This document shows, piece by piece, positions 1-11,300 of a stretch of DNA of 64,000 nt. Numbering within the stretch: the first letter of the stretch is position 1; every line of letters starts with the position of its first letter. Both the position numbers and the translations under genes were made by a program. The notes beneath the pieces were generated by a model, which was not told the origin of the DNA, did no database searches, and was given only the letters and a program-made list of their open reading frames with translations. Source of the stretch: Elephas maximus indicus (Eukaryota > Chordata > Mammalia > Proboscidea > Elephantidae); NCBI RefSeq assembly GCF_024166365.1, contig NC_064839.1, forward strand, positions 35,352,378 through 35,416,377. Direction: 5' to 3'.

Positions 1-599
1 CTTTCCACTTTGAATTATGTATTAACTAGTATTGTAGATTAAGCCGATTTGAAGAGGAAGCCCTATTTAGTCAGCTGGGGAACATAACTGGCTACTCTTT
101 GGTGGCTGTTTTAAATTCACCTTCATTAGCTTCAAGAGGTTTTTAATTGTGGCCAGCCCGGGGGAAGCTGAGGGGATGAAGTCTGGGCAGAAAGGGGAGG
201 CAGGCACTGCTTGGGCACGGAGGCCTAGGCAGCTTGGCTACCATCCCCTTTTCTGTTTTGCTTAGCTAGAAGTTGTGGGCTGGATTCCAGGGAGGGGCAC
301 TGAAGCGTGAGGTCTAAGTGTGAGGGGGGCAGCCTGTGGAACTAGAATGCCCCACCTCTGCCCAAGTCACTCACAAGAGACCAGCAGAGCAGGGGGAGCA
401 CCTGGTTGCTGGCAAGGTGGTTCTGCAGCTTCACGCACCAGTGATGATGAGATAGATTGGATGGTGGGCTCCTATTGGGCAAGGTATTTGAGCATTTCAT
501 GAGTTTGGATTTGAAAACTGGTTGAAATCTTGATTTGTGGAACTGTCAACCCCAGCTCCCTCAAACTCCCCAAAGCTTTGAGAATGGTCCCTTCAACTC

Positions 600-1260
600 T
601 CCAAACTGTAGAAATCTCTCTCTCTTGATTACCCCTCCACCTCTACCCTCACCTTCACTTACTGAAGGCAACACCAACATTGTCATTGCAGCTCCTTCTC
701 AGCCCTTTGCTTTGCTTGCCTACTAACAGGTCTCCTATCCCGCATTCCCAGTCCTTACCCTAAAATACCACCAGCTCAACCTTTGCAGACAATAATTGTA
801 ACCTGTTACTACCTTGCTCAGGCATCTTCAGTAGTTTCCCATCACCTGCAGGGTAATATTTAAACTCCTTATTCAGTCATTTGAGATCCTCCAGAATCTG
901 TCCCTAGCATCCTCATAGCAGCTGAAATTTATTGGTACCTTCTATACAGCAGGTACTGCCGTAAGCACTTTGAATGTAAATTTAAGCGTAAAGTGTAAAT
1001 ACCTTGTCTCATCTAGGCCTCTCTTCGCTGTCTTTCAAACACACCTCACCAATTCTTACACCCATTCTTTTACTTAAGTGATTCTTCCTATCTAAAATGC
1101 TCTTACCTTTCTATTCAGCCAGCACAAGTTCTTCATGAAACTCTGCCAAGCCCATTCCAGCTCGGAGATCTCTTTCCTGAAATCCTCAAACTCTTCTAGT
1201 CAGATTCTCTCATTGACATTTAATTATAAACTGCCTTATATGGCCACTTTAAAACGGCTA
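600..1260 (+). mobile_element. Decayed L2 LINE 3' region with a MIR fragment inside
   Basis: The text reads like an L2 3' portion (phrases such as 'cagtagtttcccatcacctg' and the 'ttcatgaaactctgcc' region). It is interrupted at about 905-1010 by a piece resembling the MIR core ('tttattggtaccttctatac'). Both are ancient mammalian families; the boundaries are approximate. Confidence 0.6.
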
Positions 1261-1897
1261 AATTTGTAGATGGCAGAGTCCAGCCTGAGCCCTCCTGACG
1301 CCAAATACTGTTCTCTGCTCAGAGCAGGTCCTCAGTATTTGCTAAAGGAATGCTGAAGTGCAGCACGTAGCTCCTGCTACTGAGCCAGATAGGGAAGCTT
1401 ATCCTCTGGAACCTGCGTAACAGCCAATTCAGCAACATCGGAATTCACGTTTTTAAGTGATTGGGTATGGAATTAGTCCTATTTCTAAATCCCTAGTGGT
1501 AAGCAGAGATAAACTCGGGCTTTAGTGTATCAGCCCCTTAAAGAGACTCCCCCTCCACCTCCCCCTGAAGAGATGAATGCAAATAGGGCACCATAAACTG
1601 GATGTTAATTACAGGCAAATCCTCCCTGGCACAGACTAGCCACAAAGGTAAAAACTCTTACCTGCCTCATAACACCAGGTCCCTGGCCCTGCAGAATTTA
1701 CTCCCAAGGGGAGTCATTTAGGGGGCAAAGCCAACTGGTTTGGGCAGGGTGTTTGCTGCTGTCATGATGTTGCATCTGAACCCCCTGTTCATTTAGAAGG
1801 TTTTAATAGACCACAGTGAGGTTGCGCGGCCCACCACCTATAAAACTCACTGCAGCAGCAGCAGAGTGAGATAGACAATAAGCCTTGGGGGACACCC

Positions 1898-2094
1898 ACC
1901 CACTGCTGTTGAGTCGATTCCAACTCATGGCGACTCTACAGGACAGAGTAGAACTGCCCCATAGGGTTTCCAAGGCTGTCATCTTTATGGAAGCACACTG
2001 CCACATCTTTCTCCCAAGGAGCAGCTGGTGTGTTCCAACTGCTGACCTTTTGGTTCGCAGCCAAGAGCTTAACCACTGCACCACTACGGCTCCT
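1898..2094 (-). mobile_element. Afrotherian tRNA-derived SINE
   Basis: Read on the minus strand it starts with a degraded tRNA-like head (gagccgtagtggtgcagtgg) and ends with the family tail around 1905-1960 (the 'gagtcgattccaactcatgg' complement). It is the longer subtype with the 'gagaaagatgtggcagt' middle segment. The copy is complete apart from point changes. Confidence 0.9.
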
Positions 2095-2774
2095 TTGTGG
2101 GACACAGTTGGAGCCTTAGAAACGAACTAGGCATGAGATGACCCTGGACCAGCCCCAGAGAGACTTGCACCCAGAGAAGTCATGTTGCTGTTGTGCTGCA
2201 GGCAGCAAGGATCTTTCCAAACTGGCTGTTCCGTTCCTTGAGCTTCTAAATAGGGTACTTACAAGCAGCCAGTTGGCTGGATGTGACCAAAGACACATTT
2301 TGTTTGGCCTGCAGAGTGTTTTTTTTTTTTTAACATTTGAATTAGTTGCCAACACTTAAAACTTAGGGAAATTTTATATAATAATCTGGATTTCTGGTTT
2401 CTCTTTAAAGCATCTGGCCATGCTGAAAAAAGGGCCCTTCACTTTCTCAGAGAGCTGATCTTTTAAAGGGGGCATGTGCTCCGCACCAGGCATACGCACT
2501 CCTTTTTGCCTCTGCCTAGCCCCTGCTTGAGATCTCTCACCTGAAACGTTGCAAATTGCAATTTTGGGTGGAAGGTCTTTGACAACTTCAGGTAGTGTGA
2601 TGCCCAGGACATAGAGAAGGTGATCCAGAGCTCCGAGAGTCCACAGTGCAACAGAGGCCAGGACAGCAGGCATCGTTCAGTTACCAAGTCAAATACCGAT
2701 CTCTGAACCTCCTGTCACCAAGTGAACACCGAGAATCCACAGCAACAGCAAATGGGTGCTGCTCTCTGGCCAAG

Positions 2775-2930
2775 GCGAACTGCAGCTAACATTTACTGAG
2801 CACTTAGTATATACTCAACCCCATATCTGGGTTAAAGACACTGAGGCTTAATGCCACCCAGCTAGTGGCAGAACTGGCTGTCCATCTTCAGAGCTTCTCC
2901 TCTTAACTAAGGTACCAGCTACTCTACCTT
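2775..2930 (+). mobile_element. MIR SINE fragment
   Basis: It contains the MIR core phrases 'taacatttactgagcactta' and, after a gap, 'cagctagtggcagaactggc'. The central portion is deleted. Confidence 0.6.
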
Positions 2931-3949
2931 TGTGTTAATACCTCTACCAGGGCCTTTCAGAGGGTCTGAAATTCAAAACATTTTCACTGGGAGTTCGACA
3001 CTAGTTTAAAAAAAAAAAGTCGAAAAAGAATGTTTAAACCAAACAGCAACTTGAAAGATTAGATAGGAAGCTTAGGGGGCAGTCAGTTTATGTTAATGAG
3101 GGAGAACTCAGACAGAAATGGAGGGTGAAAATGGTTGCACAGTTCAAAGAATGTAATCAATGTCACGGAATTGTACATGCAGACACAGTTGAATTGGTGT
3201 ATGCTTTTTCTGTCTATATTCTCAACAACAAAAACAGTTTAAACCATGTAGCACAGTAGTGATGACTTTCTCAAGCAAAAGTGAAATGATCTGATTTTTC
3301 TAATGCACCATGGGATGCTGGATGGAGCAGGTGCGCCACAGGGTCTTTGTTTGCCTTGGGGAGACTTGAGTGAGCTCTGTGGCCAGAATGAGTGAGGGTG
3401 GACAGGCACCAGCCCCTAAGAAGAGCTGCTTGTAGACTACAACTATGTTCCTGTAAATGTGTTGCAGCTTAAGAAAAAGTGGATGGAAATGATCTCAGGT
3501 GTGTTTGGAGGATATGTAAATTCACTTTTTACTAGTCTTTAATTATAATTTCTCTCCAAGTTTTTTGGAGACATGGAAACTCAGTTCTGCAGGTGGTCCT
3601 AAAATTCCTTCTGCTAGCAACTCCAGGCTTCTCACTGACCTCACCCCACCGAAGTCTAACACCAGCTTTGGGGGATTTGGAAACTACTGGAGATAAGGTC
3701 AGTTGGGAATTTAGGAGGTTGTGGATGTCAGAAATAAAGGTGTAAGAAGAGGGAAGAATTGGTTTTGCTTTTAAGACACCAGACACTCAAGGTTCTGCCA
3801 AACCTTTTGCAGCTTTTGCAGCCTTAAAGTCATCAGCGCCCCACTGTGGAATTCAAAGCTAAGCTTGTCACAATTGTTAACACCTTCTTTGACCAGCCTT
3901 TTTATATTGGACAATTATTCTGTCCTGCTCCTCTTTCTGGCCAGCAGGG

Positions 3950-4051
3950 AAGTTCTACGGTCTTGGTTTTAGCGAGTACCCTGTACAACGAACAGCCCCT
4001 TCGTGTGCAGAAGTCGAGAGAAGGTTTCCACCGGCTCGTCGGGTTTGCACG
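3950..4051 (+). other. HAS3: Possible alternative non-coding first exon of HAS3
   Basis: A consensus donor (gcacg|gtgagtagg) lies at 4051/4052, about 600 bp upstream of the main first exon and just before the CpG island. The last five bases of this putative exon (gcacg) match those of the main exon 1 at 4646-4650. HAS3 in other mammals has alternative 5' exons, which makes this plausible, but there is no transcript evidence here and the 5' limit is a guess. Confidence 0.25.
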
Positions 4052-4480
4052 GTGAGTAGGTTTCGAGGCTTAGAAAGCTGGGAGCTAGGGGAGGGGGACC
4101 GAAGTGGGACCGGACAGTTTTGGAAGTCTCACAGAGCTTCGGCTTCTAGGTTGGGCACAATGACCGCTTCCCACTCCCAACCCTACCCCCGGCAGATGGG
4201 CCCTAGGGCGAACGCGGAGCAGCTCAGCCTTCGGCCCCCTTGGGGGAACCCAGTTTCTGAGAGGGCTCAGGGCGCAGAGGGTGCGAGTTTCTGGGATCTG
4301 GAGGAGACGCACCCAAGGCGAGCCCAGAGCCCCCGCCGAGCGCTGGCTGCAGGGCGCTCCCTCTGAGCAAGCGGGGAAGTGGGTGCTCCCTCGCAGCTCT
4401 CGGGGGAACCCTCCCACTCTTCCCAACTTTCCCGGCCCCAGGGCCGGAGGAGGGCGCCTCTCCCGGCGGGGACGTGCTCG

Positions 4481-4513
4481 GTACTTAAAGGCGGCTCGGC
4501 AGGGCCAGGGCTC
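4481..4513 (+). promoter_or_regulatory. HAS3: HAS3 core promoter with TATA-like box
   Basis: A TATA-like element (tacttaaagg, 4482-4491) sits about 30 bp before the expected start of the non-coding exon 1, inside a dense CpG island. The start site near 4513 is inferred from this spacing and from the downstream donor at 4651; it is not directly visible. Confidence 0.5.
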
Positions 4514-4650
4514 GTCAGTCGGAGCGCGAGGCGGCGGCGGCGGCGGCGGCGACGCACTGTGCAAGGAGGCGCGGCGGCGAGGGAGCGGGAGGAGGGGTAT
4601 GGAGCAGCCGCGGGCCTGCTGAGCACCGGAGCGCGGCAGCCGGCGGCACG
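4513..4650 (+). other. HAS3: HAS3 non-coding exon 1 (5' UTR)
   Basis: This GC-rich exon ends at a consensus donor (ggcacg|gtgagc). It has a run of about seven CGG units at 4530-4550 and an ATG at 4600 opening a short reading frame (MEQPRAC) that stops at once, a potential short upstream ORF. Joined to the acceptor at 7733, it places an A at position -3 of the HAS3 start codon. The 5' end is estimated. Confidence 0.55.
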
Positions 4651-7600
4651 GTGAGCGCGGGGCTGGAGCGGGCACCTTTGAGGGGCCGGCCGCGCGGGAG
4701 CTGTGCTGGGGACCTGGGAGGGCCGGCTCCAGGGCTGCCTCTGGCCCAGCCCCCGGACCCCCACCGGCTCCCCCGGCCTCACGAGCGCAGCGTCCAGTGG
4801 GAGGCGAGCGAAGGGCTGCGGGCTGCGGCATCCCAGGCTTCCCCGTGGCGGATCCTGCAGCCCCCTCTCCACTGACCCCTCCTCCCTTTCTTCCTCCAGC
4901 CTCTCCTTTCCTCCCTTCCGGCTCCTGTTTTGTGAATGAATCAGGAGGCGAAGGATGGCACTGGGCACAAGGCAGGTTGGAGTGGCCCCCACCTGCCTGA
5001 GGGCTCGTACTTGTCCGGGCACCAAGGTCCCTGGCATCCCAGTTCCTGCGGATAAGCCGGATCACTAGTGTTCGGTCCTCGCAGGCCACCACCGCACGTG
5101 TCCGCGGGACTGGGCTCTCCTTCTTTCACCGGCTCCGAGGGGCCGGAGGGCGCCCGGGAGTGAAGGAAGGAGCCCGCGCCCAGCGCACAAGTTTCCATCC
5201 TGCCGCATGTGGGCCCTGCAGCAGGGCGCACCTGTCAGCTGGAGAGAAGCAGCAAACCAGGCAGCCCCTCAAAGTTCCGCTTGCTTCCTTGGCTAGGGGT
5301 TTCACCCTCCGTCGTCCGAGGGCTGGCCTTGAGAAGCACCCCCAACCTCATGCCCTTGAGGTTCACATTAGCCTGCGTGGGCCGGGCTCGGTGGATTCCG
5401 TCTACTCGAAGTGGGGTCGGGGGGGCGGGACGGGGGACGGTCTAGGCTGCTGGGAGCCCCCTCCGCCGGCTTGGGGTGCACGGCCCGCTGTCTGGACAGG
5501 GGCACCTCAGCCGGAGCCTGCACAAGCGTCTGATTGTACGTGAGGTCTCCGGCTGCGGGACCTTCTTGGGTCCTCTGTGGGGAGGGGGTGCCTGGGCAGT
5601 GCCTCCAGTTCCTTCAGGGAAATAAGGGGCCGGAGACATTGGGGATGCTGCCTTTGTCTGCAGGCACACTTTGCCTAGGTAGCTGAGGCTCCAGGGAGGT
5701 GAGCAAGGGGCTTGGTCTGTGATTCCTTGGGTTTTGGTTTCCTTTCCCGGCCAGGTCGTGGGAAACCCGCTCGTGGGTGTGGCCGGCACCGCCTTCACCG
5801 GGAGGTGAGGCTCAGGCGGGGAGGGGGGTGGTGGGCGTGTAGAAAAGCTTAGCCAGTGCCTTCTCGGCTGCATTAACCTGGGGGGCACTGCACGGAGGTG
5901 GGGCGCCAGCGCCCGGCAGGTTGCTGGGCTGGCCTTGGCGCCCCCTGCCCATTTCCAGAGTACAGGCGAGCAGCGGGGCCCGCAGCGCCCCCTCTGCATG
6001 TAAGCTCGAGGGGACCCCTGTGCCGCAGGCTTGTGCAGGGAGGGGGGCCACGGAGGGCTGGAAGTCCTGCAGAGGAAGCACGCGGCAGTCTCCCCGAGAT
6101 GGCGGGGCAGAGCGCCCAGAGGCCGAGCTTCCCGGAGAGGCCAGGCTGCCAACAGCTCCTTCCGGACCCAAGCTGCTGGAAGGCTGATTTGAGCAGTGCT
6201 GCGTCTCTCCCCACCCCTCCCATATGAGAGGGTCTAGTGGAACAGCCCGTTCCCATGGCAGGAAGGTGTGTTCGTGCGGGGGGTGAGGCGTCTTTTCAGT
6301 GAGACCTGGAATTGGAGCAAGCTTCGAAGTGAGACTTCATTGTATGTAAACGTGGGGGCATATCAAGTAGGTGGCAAGCAGCGGGGATGGGAGAAGCCTA
6401 GGTCCAAATGGAGAGCTGGGAGCTGTATTCAGCTTGGGGTCTCCCAGCCCCGCCCTTCTCGTGGGCTCTATCCACATGGGTAGCCCTGCACTTCTGGAAG
6501 TGCTCCCAGTGTCAGAAAAATGATTTACCTGAGACCTGTGAAGCAGGAAACCATTAGAACCCCCACTGGAGGGATGTGGGCACCAAGTCTCAGAAAGAAC
6601 TTGGGGAAGGTCAGGCAGCCAAGGGGTAGTAGGCTATGTCTCAAGCTCAAGTCTTCTGATGCCAAATCCTGAGCTCCTTTCATTAAAGCTGGGTTGTTCC
6701 CTACAGGGCAGATGCTAGGAGCCTGTCTTAGTTGAAAAGGGAAACCTGGCAGCATTTCCAGGTGTGGCTGGGATGAGTGGTGAGCGCAGAGGTTTCCCAT
6801 GGACACTAGGACCAAGTGGATGGGGTGCCCCAAGTGGCTGCTCCTCAGTGGCAGCTGCAGTTCCCTTCTCTTGTGCCCTTGAGTGCTGGCCTTCCAGGAG
6901 GACTGTCCACACCCCAGCTCTCATTTCCTTTTTGTTCACTCCTCTGTTTTTCCCATTTGCTTTCCCTTTCATTTCCTGCCTCTCATGTAAATGAGGAAAA
7001 GGTGAGAAAGCAGAGAACACAGGGAAACTTTCTCTTACTGAGTTTGCTGTGAGAAACGGAGGCCCTTCTTTTTTCCTCTAACACCTCTATACGGTTCCTA
7101 CTGTTTCTTTTCCTCCCTGACTTTCTTCATGGGCCCCATTGTTGGCTGTGCTTTACTGGCAGATAGTCGCCTCCCAGAGTGCAGTCCCCTTGTGAGTACA
7201 GGGCAGGTAGAAGTTCTTGGTCACACTGACTTTCTTCCTGCCCTAACCCCTCCTCCCTGGCTAGCCCCTTAGGTGCTTAGAGGTGCCTCTGGCCTCATGG
7301 CTCACCCCTGCTAAAGCTTACCTATTAAGAGCTTTGGGTCAGGCTCAGGCAGATCCCAGCTCTGCCATCTACCAGTTGGATGTCACATAAATCTCTTTGG
7401 ACTTTGGTTTGTCTAACAATAAATGTTACTCTAAGTGTTTTACATATACAACCCACGTAATCCTCCAAGACGCTGTGTGGTTAGTACTGTAATCAACATC
7501 TTACAGATGAAATAACTAAGGGGAGAGGTTAAGGACACAGTCACACAGGTAGGAAGTGGCAGAGCCAGGATTGGAATTCCAGTAGCCTGGCTTCTGAATC

Positions 7601-7733
7601 TAAAAATAGTCGTGCTCAATAATTGATAACCATTTTTATTAGTGGGTCAGTTCCCTTGCTATGGGGCCCCCATACCCATTGACTGGAGATGCTGCCTCCT
7701 GCCTGACCCCACATCTCCCACCTTCCCTGCCAG
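4651..7733 (+). other. HAS3: HAS3 intron 1
   Basis: The intron runs from the donor gtgagc at 4651 to the acceptor 'ttccctgccag' ending at 7733. The first half is CpG island; the second half is plain intronic sequence with a MIR at 7425-7610. No other coding signal is apparent. Confidence 0.6.
7425..7610 (+). mobile_element. MIR SINE
   Basis: It follows the MIR consensus: 'ttacagatgaaataactaag', 'ggaagtggcagagccaggat' and 'ggattggaattcc' occur in order. Confidence 0.8.
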
Positions 7734-8369
7734 ATGCCGGTGCAGCTAACGACAGCCCTGCGTGTGGTGGGCACCAGCCTGTTTGCCCTAGCAGTGCTGG
7801 GTGGCATCCTGGCAGCCTATGTGACAGGCTACCAGTTTATCCACACAGAAAAGCACTACCTATCCTTTGGCCTGTATGGTGCAATCCTGGGCCTGCACCT
7901 GCTCATCCAGAGCCTGTTTGCCTTCTTGGAGCACCGACGCATGCGGCAGGCTGGCCGGCTGCTGAAGCTGCCCTCTCTGCCACGGGCCTCAGTGGCACTC
8001 TGCATCGCCGCCTACCAGGAGGACCCTGACTACTTGCGCAAGTGCCTGCGCTCGGCTCAGCGCATCGCTTTCCCTAACCTCAAGGTGGTCATGGTGGTGG
8101 ATGGCAATCGCCAGGAGGACGCCTACATGCTGGACATCTTCCATGAGGTGTTGGGTGGCACCGAGCAAGCTGGCTTCTTTGTGTGGCGCAGCAACTTCCA
8201 CGAGGTGGGTGAGGGTGAGACTGAGACCAGCCTGCAGGAGGGCATGCACCGTGTGCAGGATGTGGTGCGGGCCAGCACCTTCTCATGCATCATGCAGAAG
8301 TGGGGAGGCAAGCGTGAGGTCATGTACACAGCCTTCAAGGCCCTTGGAGATTCGGTGGACTACATCCAG
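7734..8369 (+). CDS. HAS3: HAS3 coding exon 1 (residues 1-212)
   Basis: Bounded by 'tgccag' before the ATG and 'atccag|gtaagg' after it. It encodes both N-terminal membrane segments, the first half of the GT2 fold with DGN, and the GGKR loop, and ends in frame after Gln212. Confidence 0.97.
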
Positions 8370-11300
8370 GTAAGGGGGCCTCTCCAGGGGGTGGGTGTGC
8401 ATATGGATGTGCCCAGCCAGTCAGGTGCACTCTCCAGGAATGTTAGATCCAGTCTAGACCCCTTATGTTTGTTGTGCTCACCCTTCCTCTGCATTTAAGA
8501 AGACAACAAGGTGAAATGGTTCTGAACAACAGCCTAGGGGTCAGATCAGCCCAGACCGAATTCTGGTTGTGCTGTTCCTTAGCTCTGTGACTTTGGACAG
8601 GTCTCTGAACTGGTGTCCAAATGATAATAGTAGCTAATGGCTACCTAGTACTTCCTTTATGCCAGGCACTGTTGTAGGCACTTGATACATATTAGCTCTC
8701 TTAGTCCTCATAGTACTCCTTGGGGATAAGTATCCCCTTATAGAAGGTGAAACTGAAGCTCAGAGAGGCTAAGTAACTTGCCTCATGTCTCACTGCTAGA
8801 AAGGTGCAGAGCCAGGACTTGAGCCCAGTCTGTCTCGAGTCTGCTGTTATCCATTATGCTGTAATGCCTCACCATTGGCAATGTGGGGATGAGTCTGTTC
8901 ATACACAAATATGGTTGAAGATCAAAAGAAATCCTGCTCAAAAGTGCTCAAAATTGTTGTTTTTTATACTCATGGGCCAAAAAAGTCCCACTCTCTTGGT
9001 GTCAGGTTTGTGTGTGTGAGGTGGGCTGTGGAGACACAGGTATCAATCATCTGCAGGCTTGATTTTGCAGCAGCCTGGGCAGGTGAGCTTCCTTCCAATC
9101 AAAAGGTCATTGACACCAGCCTGGAAATTGTGTTAGGTTGTATTTCAAATAAAACTTAGAACTGAGAGGGTTAAAGCTCACACATTTTATTACTGAGTAG
9201 AAACTGAAACCCAGGGCCCCTGACTTCTGGTCCCAGCATCCACACTGCCTCCGTTCCTCTCTCTGCCGTCCTCTGCAACTGGCAGAGGGTTTTGCCCATT
9301 CCTTAGTAAATGCTTGAATGAACAATGGGTGCTCTGGAAGCCCACCTGTGTACCAGCTCAGCCTTCCTGACAGCATATTGAGTCCTTTACGTTTCATGTA
9401 CAGTACCCAAGGAGCCCTGGTGGTCCAGTGGTTACATGCTCAGCTGCTAACCAAAAGGTCGAGTTCGAACCCACCATTCGCTCCATGGGAGAAAGATGTG
9501 GTAGTCTGCTTCTCTAAGGATTACAGCATTGGAAACCCCATGGGGCAGTTCTAATCTGTCCTATAGGGTCACTGTGAGTCAGAATTGATGCCAGTGAGTT
9601 TGGTTTTTGGTTTATATGGGCTTGGTTTTTTATTAATACTGTACCCACCTAAACTTGCCACAGATTTTTTTTTCTTTTTGAAATTTGTATCCTCACATGA
9701 GAGTTGGTACGTTTATCTTTTTCTGTCTTCCTAGGCCCAAGGACCTCCCCAGCCTCTAGGGAGGGATATGTGGCTAGAAGGCTGGCTGCTTCTACAAATT
9801 CACCTGGGGTCAAGGGACCTTTGTGAACCTTTCCTGGAGGTTCACGAGGCTTAGAAAAAGCCTTTGAGCTCTGGCACATGCTCAAGACACAGTGACTTTG
9901 TCATTCACTTCCTTGAAGCACAGAATCCCCTTAAACCTGCCCTGCCACACATCTTCCTTTCCTGATCACGTCCTGCCAGGATCACACCTGAGCCTTGTCT
10001 TTATGGCCCTTGGATCGCTGCCTAGAGGCTGCCCTGGCTAGAGCCAGTGAATGCTTAATGGATCTCAGCCTGTCTTCTGACAGGCTGCTGCAGTGTGTGT
10101 CTTTCCGTCTGTAGGAGAGAACCCTGCCCCAGCCAGTAGGGAAACCCAGGCAGCACATGAGCTCTCCCTTTCATGGTTATCTATACTCAGCTAGAAAAGA
10201 CTCCCTGGGGTAAAGGAACAGAGCAGAATGAAAGCAGGTTAAGTCAGGGCAGGAAGGAGTGGTGACAGTAGCAGCACTGGGAAGCTAGGCCTGTAAGCCT
10301 AGGAGGCCGTGGGAGTCTGGCCTGAGGTTCCCCCTGGTACTTTTGCTGGCATGAGTCAGAATGCAAGGATGGGTCTAGTGAAGAGGAAGGAAGAAGAACG
10401 TGTGAGGGACGCAGCCTATGGGATCTCTGCTGATGGCTATGACTAGTTTCCCTTCAGCGTCCTGCTGCTGCTTGTCTTTGGCCACTGTCTTAGTTATCTA
10501 GCGCTGCTATAACAGAAATACCACAAGTTGATGGCTTTAACAAAGAGAAATTTATTCTCTCACAGTCTAATAGGCCAGAAGTCCAAATTCAGGGCGCCAG
10601 CTCCAGGGGACGGCTTTCTCTGTCAGCTCTGGAGGAAGGTCCTTATCATCAATCTTCCCCTGGTCTAGGAGTTTCTCCATGCAAAGGATGTGCTCCGCTC
10701 CTGGTGCTGCTTTCTTGGTGGTATAAGGTCCCCATGTCTCTCTGATCTCTTCACTCTTTTATATCTCAAAAGAGATTGGCTCAAGGCACAATTCAATCTT
10801 GTAGATTGAGTCCTGCCTCATTGCATAACTGCCACTATTCCCAACTCATTAACATCAGAGATAGGATTTACAACACACAGGAAAATCACATCAAATGACA
10901 AAGTGGGAGACAATCACACTATCATGGCCTAGCCAAATTGATACACATATTTTTTTTTTTTAACTTTTATTGTGCTTTAAGTGAAAGTTTACAAATCAAG
11001 TCAGTCTTATACAAAAATTTATATAAACCCTGTAGTATACTCCTAATTGCTCTCCCCCTAATGAGACAGCCCACTCCTTCCCTCCACTCTATTTTCGTGT
11101 CCATTCGGCCAGCTTCTGACCCCCTCTGCTCTCTCATCTCCCTGATACACATATTTTGGGGGGACACAATTCAATCCATGACAGTTACCCTGTCTCCCAA
11201 CATGGACAGGGAAAGCTGGGTGGGGTTGGAGTGTCAGGGCAGCCTCTTTGCTGCAGCCTATTGGGCTCTTACTTGCCAACCTTAGTAAGTAAAGGCTTTA

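Larger units (their letters stand above)
1..4090. other. Intergenic DNA upstream of HAS3
   Basis: No exon with protein homology is recognisable here on either strand. In human the neighbour on this side is TANGO6, but I see no trace of its last exon. The stretch holds a decayed L2 with a MIR inside it, one Afrotherian SINE, an unassigned old repeat around 2210-2420 and a MIR at 2775-2930. The remainder is unassigned A/T-rich to neutral sequence. Confidence 0.6.
4085..6180. promoter_or_regulatory. HAS3: CpG island over the HAS3 5' end
   Basis: C+G content and CpG frequency are high, with numerous GC boxes (gggcgg or ccgccc). The densest part runs from about 4200 to 5600 and weakens by 6200. 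Long ORFs on both strands here come from the low frequency of stop codons in GC-rich DNA and are not supported as genes. Confidence 0.7.

Noticed and set aside
4085..5092. 335-codon minus-strand open frame upstream of HAS3
   Set aside because: It lies in a CpG island where stop codons are rare, and is Pro/Arg-rich without any recognisable domain. A competing frame of similar quality lies in another phase.
5442..6152. 236-codon minus-strand open frame in HAS3 intron 1
   Set aside because: Same GC-driven openness; no family resemblance and no splice context.
9410..9480. tRNA gene
   Set aside because: The tRNA-like head is the 5' part of a repeated SINE that occurs many times in the window. 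It is degenerate and does not fold into a full cloverleaf by eye.
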